NCBI GenBank assembly: GCA_949316235.1
Contig: OX438751.1
Span: forward strand, 2,028,413 to 2,092,412
Reading direction: 5' to 3'
DNA: 64,000 bases
Source: Oegoconia quadripuncta
Lineage: Eukaryota; Arthropoda; Insecta; Lepidoptera; Autostichidae
Part shown: one piece after another, positions 1-8,502 of the stretch
How the letters are laid out: the number at the start of each line of letters is the position of its first letter
How positions within the stretch are numbered: the first letter of the stretch is position 1
Notes under the pieces: generated by a model
Database searches by the model: none
What the model was told of the DNA's origin: nothing
Seen by the model: the letters and a program-made list of their open reading frames with translations, nothing else
Made by a program: the position numbers and the translations under genes

Positions 1-1632
1 ACGAACCTAGGTGTCGCTCTAGCGTCTAAGTACGTAACGATCAGCCATACACCATTATGTATTTCTTTCTAAATTATTATTTAGATGTTGAAAACGACTT
101 AAGTAAAAGCAGAGCTGTCTTTCAACCTAAACAACTTCAAACTGCAAGCATTTATTTCAACATAAGATACCATGATATCATTCGTTGTATCTCAATTTAG
201 CTGTCAGTCACTTTATCCAAGCTACTATCGTTCCGGAAAGGGAAATCATCTGTGGGTTGAAGCGGCGCAAGAAATCCACAACAAGCTCGTGAACTGCTTG
301 ATTCCATTTTATTCCCAATTACGGATACTTTCTTGTTCTTCAAAAGTGTTCTATTACTCTCCTGTCATCATGGATTGGATTTACTCGAGAAAATATAAAA
401 CGAAACCGATTAGTATTGGTTGTACATGTGGCTGTTACAGATCATCAGATCCCTGTATCACTGCGACCGTTGCCGAATTCGCTACTCAGGTTTACCGCTG
501 TGAGAAGTTGCAGTACTTTCCTGGCAGCCATCGTTTTTATCTCATTCGGGTGAAATAAGAAACCACTCAGGTGGATATCATATTTGTGCATCAGCGGGCC
601 ACTTTCAAAAGTGACCCGTGAATGCCCTTGCAAATGCCAGCACTTAGCAGGAACTTGTTGAAGGCTTTGTTGGATTAGCTTTACAGAATGTATCAAACCT
701 TGCGTGGTCGTCCAGTATTCAAAAGGTGCTGGCTACATCGGTTCTTTAAGGTAAAACGGATTAGGTCCTTTGGGGATATCGCAGAAAGGTTTGCCGTGCC
801 TTTTGCTGTTAATGTTACAAGTTGTCTTCGATGCGTCATCATCCTCATATCAGTCACAGGACGTCCACTACTGAAGATGGACCTTCCATGGGGAACCTAT
901 GGAGAATTCCAGAACGACCAGTTGGATGCAGCCTGCATCCAGTGTCTTCGCTATCCGGGTCTGTCTGTTTGTGCGCTTACTTGTTCTAAAACTACACAAC
1001 TGATTTTTGTTACGGTTTTCATTGTCATTGCGAGAATTTATTTCGCAAGGTAGGTAGGTATAATTATGTTTATAGAAACCCGTGCGAAGATCTACTCAAT
1101 TATTTTAATGACGTATTTGTATTCTTTCAGTATGTTTCGTCTTAGATTTATTATCATTCTCACACTATCTCGCTTTGATATATGGGGACCCAGTGGTACA
1201 ACGATACGCGAAACTCACTTGTTACTATTTACGTCTGCACACGCCGTTTAGATTTCTCTGTGAGTATACTTACACACACATCAACTGGGTGCACGGAGAA
1301 AGCATAGAGGATGCCGTCTTATACCACATGGTCTAAACACAATGTACTATGGAGCGGATTGTCGCTACCGTGCGGGATGAGAGGAACGCGGCGCCCCCTG
1401 CAAGACTACCCATAACTTTGTAGCGCTATTTAGCAGCGGGCGTCTATCGTTGAAAAAGTAAAGGGCTATGCACAATGTGTCTTGAATTTATAAAATTCCT
1501 TAGACGTGAAATCTAATCCTATTGGTGGTATCTAGCATCTAAGGATGATTTGTCACAAACACATTTACAGGAAAAATTACAATCACACTAATATTACAAT
1601 GCGTAAGTTTGTGCGTGTGCATGTGTGTGTAC
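1..1632. other. Left flank: no gene recognised, dispersed repeat pieces
   Basis: About 165-300 resembles 27770-27920, and more weakly 36120-36200 (shared GGAAAGGGAAATCATCTGTG and GAAGCGGCGCAAGAAA). About 830-960 resembles a repeat piece also present at 61955-62060 (CCACT.CTGAA and a GACTGCATCCAG motif). Open frames of 80-128 codons here look random or repeat-borne. The first five helices of channel repeat I were looked for here and not found with confidence. Confidence 0.4.
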
Positions 1633-1634
1633 TA

Positions 1635-2998
1635 TATACCGGATGAGTTTTTTATAACGTAAGGAAAAAATAGGGCATATTAGGTAAGTGAAATAGAAGG
1701 TATTGGCATAGGTAGTTTTTTTTTTTTTCAAAAACGCCCGTTTCGGCCGGAGATTTATATGTGACTGGTGTGATTTATATGTGACTGGTGTGATTTATAT
1801 GTGACTGGTGTGATTTGTATGTGACTGGTGTGATTTGTATGTGACTGGTGTGATTTATATGTGACTGGTGTGATTTATATGTGACGGGTGTGATTTATAT
1901 GTGACTGGTGTGATTTATATGTGACTGGTGTGATTTATATGTGACTGGTGTGATTTGTATGTGACTGGTGTGATTTATATGTGACTGGTGTGATTTATAT
2001 GTGACTGGTGTGATTTGTATGTTACTGGTGTGATTTGTATGTGACTGGTGTGATTTATATGTGACTGGTGTGATTTATATGTGACTGGTGTGATTTATAT
2101 GTGACTGGTGTGATTTATATGTGACTGGTGTGATTTGTATGTGACTGGTGTGATTTATATGTGACTGGTGTGATTTATATGTGACTGGTGTGATTTATAT
2201 GTGACTGGTGTGATTTGTATGTGACTGGTGTGATTTGTATGTGACTGGTGTGATTTATATGTGACTGGTGTGATTTATATGTGACGGGTGTGATTTATAT
2301 GTGACTGGTGTGATTTATATGTGACTGGTGTGATTTATATGTGACTGGTGTGATTTGTATGTGACTGGTGTGATTTATATGTGACTGGTGTGATTTATAT
2401 GTGACTGGTGTGATTTGTATGTGACTGGTGTGATTTGTATGTGACTGGTGTGATTTATATGTGACTGGTGTGATTTATATGTGACTGGTGTGATTTATAT
2501 GTGACTGGTGTGATTTATATGTGACTGGTGTGATTTGTATGTGACTGGTGTGATTTATATGTGACTGGTGTGATTTATATGTGACTGGTGTGATTTGTAT
2601 GTGACTGGTGTGATTTGTATGTGACTGGTGTGATTTATATGTGACTGGTGTGATTTATATGTGACTGGTGTGATTTGTATGTGACTGGTGTGATTTGTAT
2701 GTGACTGGTGTGATTTATATGTGACTGGTGTGATTTATATGTGACTGGTGTGATTTGTATGTGACTGGTGTGATTTATATGTGACTGGTGTGATTTATAT
2801 GTGACTGGTGTGATTTATATGTGACTGGTGTGATTTATATGTGACTGGTGTGATTTATATTCCATGATGGTTTTGAAAAAAAAAATTAAACTACCTATGC
2901 CAATACCTTCTATTTCACTTACCTAATATCACAGATTACTAATAAGTTACTAACGTCTAATATGCCCTATTTTTTTCCTTACGGTAAAAAAACTCATA
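1635..2998. mobile_element. TIR element with internal minisatellite
   Basis: The left arm (1635-1719; TATACCGGATGAG...GGCATAGGTAG) is repeated in inverse at 2887-2998 (CTACCTATGCCAATACCTTC...AAACTCAT). The right arm has an extra segment of about 30 bases. Between them is little but the tandem array. The same arm occurs alone at 5449-5525, 6571-6635, 48721-48795 and 54831-54905, so it is a mobile terminal module. No coding capacity. Confidence 0.75.
1753..2860. repeat. 20-bp minisatellite, about 55 units, with 400-bp higher-order period
   Basis: Unit GTGACTGGTGTGATTTATAT or the variant with ATTTGTAT, in perfect 20-bp register from 1761. The order of the two variants, plus a rare GTGACGGGTG unit at 1881 and again at 2281, repeats after exactly 20 units: units 1-20 and 21-40 have the same variant order except a single change (GTTACT in unit 14). 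Confidence 0.97.
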
Positions 2999-3369
2999 CA
3001 GCATTTGTCACTCTTACGCCTAAAGGTTTGATGAAATTTGGTTGGTGGATTAACATATATATGTTATATGTTACATATACATATATATATGTATAGGCCA
3101 ATTTTTTTTGAACCGATTTTGACAAGGGATTCAGTTATAATGAGTATGTCACGCCCACTTCGGTGGCGTTACGAGTCTCGTCTTCGTATTTGCTCCGTGG
3201 TTGGTTGTCACAGCTTCCTTTAATTGGGCAGGATATTATGGGCCATAATTCACCACGCAGATCCCGCTTTGGCGAATTTTTGTCAGACATGGCCACAATG
3301 TTTGAAGACAATGGCTTATGACTGGCTTCAATTGACTACTACCTATTAAGCGAGCCCTCTGAAACACAG

Positions 3370-3600
3370 AAACACACATAGGAAAACGCTATTAAGAAAC
3401 TAGGCTTGTATTACGGCTTGATTGATATACATATATACTACACAAATACATTATTTTTGTAAATAAAATCATATAAATGAAAAACTCCCGTGTCCGTATT
3501 CATCCTACAAACATAATGCCCCTAGCGGAATTCGAAACAACGACCTTCTAGTGTAGCAATCAGAGTTTCCAACCACTACACTAATCAGGTAATCCACGTC
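3370..3600 (-). repeat. tRNA-like SINE copy (family C), reverse
   Basis: Contains a degraded tRNA-like promoter in reverse (GAATTCGAAACAACGACC, then ACCACTACACTAATCAGG) and the family tail with AAATGAAAAACTCCC and CATATATACTACACAAATAC. Related to copies at 5990-6280 and 60385-60640. Confidence 0.65.
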
Positions 3601-3727
3601 CACCTGCCAGACATCTAGTGGTCGCCCAATTTTGCCACTTGGCTGCGGACTTGCATTACCTCCACGTGATTAGATTGGCTGTCGCTGTGTGAGGCGTCAA
3701 TTAATTTGTATCAAACTAATTTTCCAC

Positions 3728-4035
3728 TGTCGAGCGTCGGTGGCTTAGCGGTTAAGACGCGGTCTCCCAATTTAGGAGGTCCGGGTTCGATTCCCAGCCA
3801 GGCCATGTACCAATGACTTATTAAATTTAATTTAATTACTTATGTGCAGCTACCCCCACTGCTCTTAAACTATGAAGGAACACATCATGTGGAAACCTGC
3901 ATGCTTGAGAAATAAAAATTCTAATACATGTGTAGTCTCCAACCTGCATTGGGCTGGCGGGGTGGACTACGGCCCATACTCTTACATTACACGAGAGCTA
4001 TGTGCCTGCAGTGGAATGTTTACGGGCTGAGATGA
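3728..4035 (+). repeat. tRNA-like SINE (family D) with short AATTT stretch
   Basis: Starts GTCGGTGGCTTAGCGGTTAA and contains GGTTCGATTCCC, like a tRNA with A and B boxes, then ATGTACCAATGACTTATTAA and a three-unit AATTT run, then CCTGCATTGGGCTGG and GAATGTTTACGGGCTGAGAT. A second copy (42455-43125) has the AATTT run expanded. Not a functional tRNA gene because it is dispersed and ends in SINE body. Confidence 0.75.
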
Positions 4036-4789
4036 TGATGATATTTTCCAGTTGCGATGACCGAAAAAAATCTGAAGGGTAGCGTTGTTGGCACTACACT
4101 CAAGTTCTGCTACATATTTTATGTGCTCCGAGTGTCTTGCGCGGTTATCTTTCTTGAAATGCAACGGGTATGTATTAGAGCTATAATTGACTGCAAGTAA
4201 CACGTGATAGTCCAGTAAAATACTTAATTTTTGTGTTGTAACTTCCTATAATCTTAATTCTTGATTCTTTGTAGAACCTACCCAATATAATAGAATAAAA
4301 AGGTTTCCAACCATACTGTAACTTGCTTTAGGTATAGTATAGGTATTTAGTTATAAAACCTACTATAAGTACCTAAATTTACAACTGTGAACTTCATTGC
4401 ATTGTGGAAGATGATGTCCTAAAACAATTTTCTAAAAATTTTATTACATTTTATTGAGTCGTGACATTGGCCCTCGTTGAAATCTTTTATGAATATAAAG
4501 AAGTTATTAATCGATATTTTTTAAATTAGTTACAGGAGTTTTAAGTATACATATTCTTCGACGCAATGAAATTCACTTTGGTAATTTTTATCTAATAATC
4601 TATGTTTTATTAGTAAATACCTCTACTATATCTAAATCAAGCTAATGATTTGTTGGAAATCTTGTTGATTCTATCACTGACAGGTACCTACTCTTTCCAT
4701 GTGCAAAAAATTGGGAACGGAAGATTATAGGAAGTTAATATCGTTCGCTTACTGGACTATAACGAGGGCCAACACTGACATTAGATAGA
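4036..4789. other. No gene or repeat recognised
   Basis: AT-rich, with short open frames only. I see no splice-flanked coding block resembling the channel and no clear repeat. Confidence 0.4.
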
Positions 4790-4793
4790 TTAA

Positions 4794-5180
4794 GGTCTTA
4801 GCATACGTGACGGGTAATTTCTCGGACGGAACGGAGACGGGATGTCAAAAAAAACGAAATAGGAACGGGACGATTTTTTTGACATCGTTGCATTTAAAAA
4901 CATAGCAATAAAATACACGTGGCGAGAAACACGGGCGGAACGGGACGGCAATAGAAAAAACATCGTTATGGCATCTTCTTCATCTAATGCTACGGCAACC
5001 ATTGCTAGTTCTTCAAAAGTAAAATGGAACATTTTGTGCTGAAATATGGTTGCAGCACTAGCACAACTATCGTTGAACACCGTCACTGTACGTATGTTTT
5101 AAAACCACTTTCACGTTAGGAACTATACACGTCCCGTCTCCGTTCCGTCCGAGAAATTACCCGTCACGTATGCTAAGACC
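4794..5180. mobile_element. TTAA-flanked MITE with 48-bp perfect inverted repeats
   Basis: Positions 4794-4841 (GGTCTTAGCATACGTGACGG...) are perfectly inverted at 5133-5180, and TTAA flanks both ends (4790-4793 and 5181-5184). TTAA target duplications are typical of piggyBac-type elements, though the tip is not the usual CCC. Length 387 bp, no transposase. Confidence 0.9.
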
Positions 5181-5187
5181 TTAACCG

Positions 5188-5346
5188 TCTTATTCATAAA
5201 AATTTACAAACGCTTTATAAACCTGTTTTAGTTATAATGTGTTTTGTCTTTGTCGTTCACAAGGAAATGTTATAATGAAAGAAAGTGACAAAACATACTT
5301 TAACTAAAACAGGCTTATAAAGCGTTTGTAAATTTTTATGAATAAG
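5188..5346. mobile_element. Foldback MITE next to the TTAA element
   Basis: CTTATTCATAAAAATTTACA and AAACGCTTTATAAACCTG on the left are inverted on the right (ACAGGCTTATAAAGCGTTTG and TAAATTTTTATGAATAAG). About 70-bp arms around a short loop. It starts only a few bases after the preceding MITE. Confidence 0.85.
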
Positions 5347-5448
5347 AGGGTAAGAGTTATTCAATATTGCGAGCATTATTGCGTCACGTGTTACTGGAGT
5401 CCACATTTGCTTAACCTATAATTAGAATTTTATTCCTAAACATTGTGT

Positions 5449-5675
5449 ATATACCGGATGAGTTTTTTTATCGTAAGGAAAAAATTGGGGCATATTAGGT
5501 AAGTGAAATAGAAGTTATAGTTAAATAGGGAGTTAAATTTTTTTTTCCCGAATTTGATATGCGACTGGCGAGATGGTGTTGCGGGTGTCCATGGGCGGCG
5601 GTGATTGCTTTCCATCAGGTGACCCGCATGCTCGTTTGCCGCCCTCTCATATAAAAAAAAAAGAAAAAAGAGATT
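5449..5675 (+). repeat. TIR module copy followed by LINE 3' tail
   Basis: 5449-5525 is the arm shared with 1635-1719. 5573-5675 reads GGGTGTCCATGGGCGGCGGT...CCCGCATGCTCG and ends in an A run; the same tail is at 53215-53310 and 63835-63940 and in reverse at 34427-34600 and 48168. It is the 3' end of a LINE. Confidence 0.75.
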
Positions 5676-5775
5676 AATAACTCAACTCTCTCTCTAGAGT
5701 TACTCTGAGTTATTATATTTATTAATTTATTTGGAACTCATATTTTCTCAAAGTTTTCTTAATTTATTGAATTTA

Positions 5776-5968
5776 ATTTTTTTTTATGCACAACTGATTG
5801 GTACTTGACCACAATCACACCTGATGTTAAGTGAAGATGACGTCGAAGGTGGAAGCGTACTGACCCGGAAACCCCAACACATTTGGGGGACTTGCTATCT
5901 TATCTCCGACAACCGGAACACAACAATGCTATTAACATTGCTGCTTGGCGGCAGATTAATGATGTATT
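5776..5968 (+). repeat. SINE family A copy
   Basis: Shares TGATGTTAAGTGAAGATGA, GTACTGACCCGGAAACCCCA, ACAACCGGAACACAACAATG and CTTGGCGGCAGATT with many other copies in the window, for example 24851-25167 and 54920-55170. Confidence 0.85.
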
Positions 5969-5989
5969 CATGTGGAATAGGCTACAAAC

Positions 5990-6560
5990 GTATATATATA
6001 TATATCCTTAAAATATATCCTTGGACATATATCGAGACAGCGCCATCTAGTGACACACTAAGCAACTAGGCTTGTGTTGTGGATACCAGATGGTTGATAC
6101 ACTACACAAATACATTTTTTTTTTGTAAATAAATACATATATAAATGAAAAACATCCATAACTCGGGTACACATGTCCGTATTCGTCATACAAACATATG
6201 CCCCTAGCGGGATTCGAACCCGCGACCTTTTGGTATAGCAGCAGAGTTTCTAACCACTACACCAAACAGGTCGTCAAACGTGACTATAAAGTGACACAAT
6301 TAACGTTTTATTCGATGATGGTATAAAAAAAGAAATTAACCTACTATGCCATCTCTGCGAATCTCGCTAGGGGCATAATATGTTTTTGTGATAAATACGG
6401 ACACGTGTACCTGAGTTATGGATGTTTTCATTTATAATAAGTATTTATTTACAAAAAAAATATGTATGAAGTATATCAACCATCCGGTATCCACAACACA
6501 AGCCTATAGTTGCTTACTGTGGAACTAGATGGCGCTGTGTGTATGTCTAAGGATATTTAT
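5990..6560. repeat. Two opposed tRNA-like SINE (family C) copies
   Basis: 5990-6280 is a reverse copy ending in CCCCTAGCGGGATTCGAACC and ACTACACCAAACAGGTCGTC. 6345-6560 is a partial forward copy (CGCTAGGGGCATAATATG ... GGAACTAGATGGCGCTGTGT). Together they form an imperfect inverted repeat. Confidence 0.75.
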
Positions 6561-6570
6561 TATTATTATT

Positions 6571-6635
6571 ATGCCAATACCTTCTATTTCACTTACCTAA
6601 TATGCCCTATTTTTTCCTTACGTTAAAAAGACTCA
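6571..6635 (-). repeat. TIR module copy abutting exon 1 acceptor
   Basis: ATGCCAATACCTTCTATTTC then CTAATATGCCCTATTTTTTC CTTACG is the same terminal module as 2887-2998. Its pyrimidine-rich end lies a few bases upstream of the exon 1 acceptor. Confidence 0.75.
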
Positions 6636-6650
6636 GACATTCTCAGACAG

Positions 6651-6834
6651 TTCAATATTGCCCCCAGTTCTCTATGAAACTCGAGGCTATCGATGATGAA
6701 CCTTCACTCGACTACAAAGGCGCAAGGAGATACGGGAAAGCTCAAGTCCCAGACCATGAGAAGCTGGACGACAGCAAAACTAGCCAATTCATCGTGTCGG
6801 CATATATCATCAATGAAATGTTTTTGCCTATAGG
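6651..6834 (+). CDS. Exon 1 (in window): repeat I turret, pore helix and start of filter
   Basis: The frame is open and ends in SAYIINEMFLPIG, which aligns without gaps to the CNG pore helix and filter SLYWSTLTLTTIG. The donor is read as TAGG|GTACAG (phase 2) because only this phase fits exon 2; the product then reads PIG-SS-VPPDDD, colinear with the CNG TIG-ET-PPPVRD stretch. A second GT at 6851 gives the wrong phase. The start is uncertain: the AG at 6649-6650 is taken, but AGs near 6636, 6646 and 6666 are alternatives. The acceptor lies just after a dispersed TIR module (about 6571-6635). No S5-bearing exon was found upstream. Confidence 0.68.
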
Positions 6835-6850
6835 GTACAGTTCTCGAGGC

Positions 6851-7712
6851 GTAAGCTCAGCTTTGCATTTGTGTGAGTGACGTCAAGCTGCTAGCGGTAC
6901 AAGAGGTGAAGTGCGGCATGTGCGCGGCAGGGAAGCGACGCGCAGCGGACACGCCGCGCCTCAGGCCGCGTTTAAACAATGCGCGGGACGCGCTGCGCCA
7001 CAAGCCGTATCTCTATCTGTGTGCACTCACAAATGCAAAGCTGATCTTACGCCTCGAGAACTGCATACCAACGAACACATCACATAGATACCTATCAAGC
7101 CTTAAAACTTTCATTTTAGTTTCCATTAAAAAAGTGGCCGTTTTTATCAATGAATAAATAAATTAATATTTGGGGCACTTATACCAATTGTCTAGTTCCA
7201 AACTAAGCAAAGCTTGTACCATGGATACTAGATAACGAACCTCACCTTCCACCTTCGACCTCATCTTCACTTAACATCAGGTGTGATTGAGGTCCAGTAC
7301 CAACCCGTTGTGCATAAAAAAACATACATAAATATTTATATAAACATCCATGACTCGGGAATAAATGTTCGTATTCACCGTACAAACATTTACTCCTCGC
7401 GGGATTCGAACCCGCAACCGTTGGTTTCGCTGACAGGGTCACTATCCACTACACCAATTGGTCATCAATAATTTGAAATTCTCGAAAATAACCGGAATTA
7501 AAGCTATTTATATGTATTATTTATTTTTGGGCTTTAGCTTTTAGGCTTTTCGGGTGAGGCCAGAGCGATTTTTTAAAATTTATTCTGTATTTAAATAGAA
7601 ATCTTAATTCATCCAATAAGGCCTCTACTGGACGGAATAAACCCTCTTAATTCTGTATATAACCCGATTTCCAGCCCCTCCCCCGTCATGATATCGTTAG
7701 TCGCGCGCGACG
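6851..7712. other. Intron segment: GC-rich patch and SINE pieces
   Basis: 6890-7010 is unusually GC-rich (GCGCGGCAGGGAAGCGACGC) and has no recognised product. 7238-7315 is a reverse SINE A end and 7395-7465 a reverse tRNA-like box (GGGATTCGAACCCGCAACCG). The remainder shows nothing recognisable. Confidence 0.45.
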
Positions 7713-7860
7713 CAGGGTCCCGATTCTCGCGCGCTCGACATTTCACTGTCAATAGACATTAGTATGTCTACCTCTTTCACACTTATAAAGGTGTGTAAAA
7801 GCGACAGATCTATGGATGTCTATCGACTGTGAAATGTTGAATGCACGAGAATCAGGGTCC
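7713..7860. mobile_element. Foldback MITE with possible 7-8 bp target duplication
   Basis: GATTCTCGCGCGCTCGACAT and TTCACTGTCAATAGACAT on the left are inverted on the right (ATGTCTATCGACTGTGAAAT and GTTGAATGCACGAGAATC). CAGGGTCC occurs directly at both edges (7713-7720, 7853-7860), like an 8-bp hAT-type duplication. Confidence 0.7.
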
Positions 7861-8037
7861 AGGAGTGAGACCCACACTCACGCTAAATATCTTTTTAACC
7901 TTAAGTAATTTCGCGGTTATGATTTAGATAGAATGTCAAGGAAACTTCACCAAGTAGAATCTATAGTTTCATTTCAAAATTGAGATCGCATAATCTCGCT
8001 ACCGACCTTTTGGGCAAGAAAGGTTCTCGAGAGCGAC

Positions 8038-8219
8038 TGTTTAGGTAAAACTGCGGCTTATTATTATTTTGTTATTTTTTTGTGCAACTAGATGGCGCCA
8101 CATGTATTTTAGAACGCGCTATCGACTTGTTCCTTCGAGTTCATAACCCTAGCGATAGAATCTTATTAGTTAGTTCATTAAAGCAGTGATATGTGTAAGT
8201 ACAGTCTTTTAATTCTCCA
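8038..8219 (+). repeat. 5' LTR of BEL/Pao retrotransposon
   Basis: Starts TGTTTAGG and ends TTCTCCA, 182 bp. I can find no difference from the 3' LTR. GCGAC precedes it (8033-8037) and follows the 3' LTR (14002-14006), a 5-bp target duplication. A likely primer-binding site starts TGGTCCTTCGTGAGTCGG at 8223. Confidence 0.95.
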
Positions 8220-8502
8220 TAGTGGTCCTTCGTGAGTCGGATTGAAGTTAGTGCAGTGCTAGTTAAATGTTAAAGTGCAATTTGGATTATAACGTGTATG
8301 TAAAGTGGTAAGAACTTTGAATTATAACTTTGAATCAAGGATTTGTATTCTGTGGACTTGTAAAATTTGTCGAAATTTATTCTTCTAGAAGAAAGTGGAC
8401 TCTATAAGTAGTGTTATTATACAGGGTGGAAAAATTCATTAAGTGATAATTTAGTTAAACCTTCTATACAATTTAATACTATTACATATTTGAACTGGAA
8501 TT

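Noticed and set aside
172..558. 128-codon open frame
   Set aside because: Its first third lies in a dispersed repeat also present near 27800 and 36150; no protein family recognised.
688..1053. 121-codon open frame with a hydrophobic end
   Set aside because: The middle overlaps a dispersed repeat (also at 61955-62060), and the hydrophobic end lacks a suitable acceptor and phase.
1066..1251. S4-like open frame after a good acceptor at about 1130
   Set aside because: The basic residues do not follow S4 spacing, no in-phase donor is convincing, and no neighbouring S3 or S5 is found.
1753..2860. Possible CRISPR-like array
   Set aside because: Units are contiguous 20-bp repeats with no spacers; it is a minisatellite in a eukaryotic sequence.
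3728..3810. tRNA gene candidate
   Set aside because: tRNA-like boxes continue into a dispersed SINE body with copies elsewhere; no evidence for a functional tRNA. The same holds for 6200-6280, 7395-7465, 42457-42535, 50400-50470 and 60385-60475.
4790..5086. 98-codon - strand frame
   Set aside because: Lies wholly inside the TTAA-flanked MITE.
6851..6880. Donor GTAAGC for exon 1
   Set aside because: Gives phase 0 and a stop in exon 2; the donor at 6835 gives the correct phase and family spacing.
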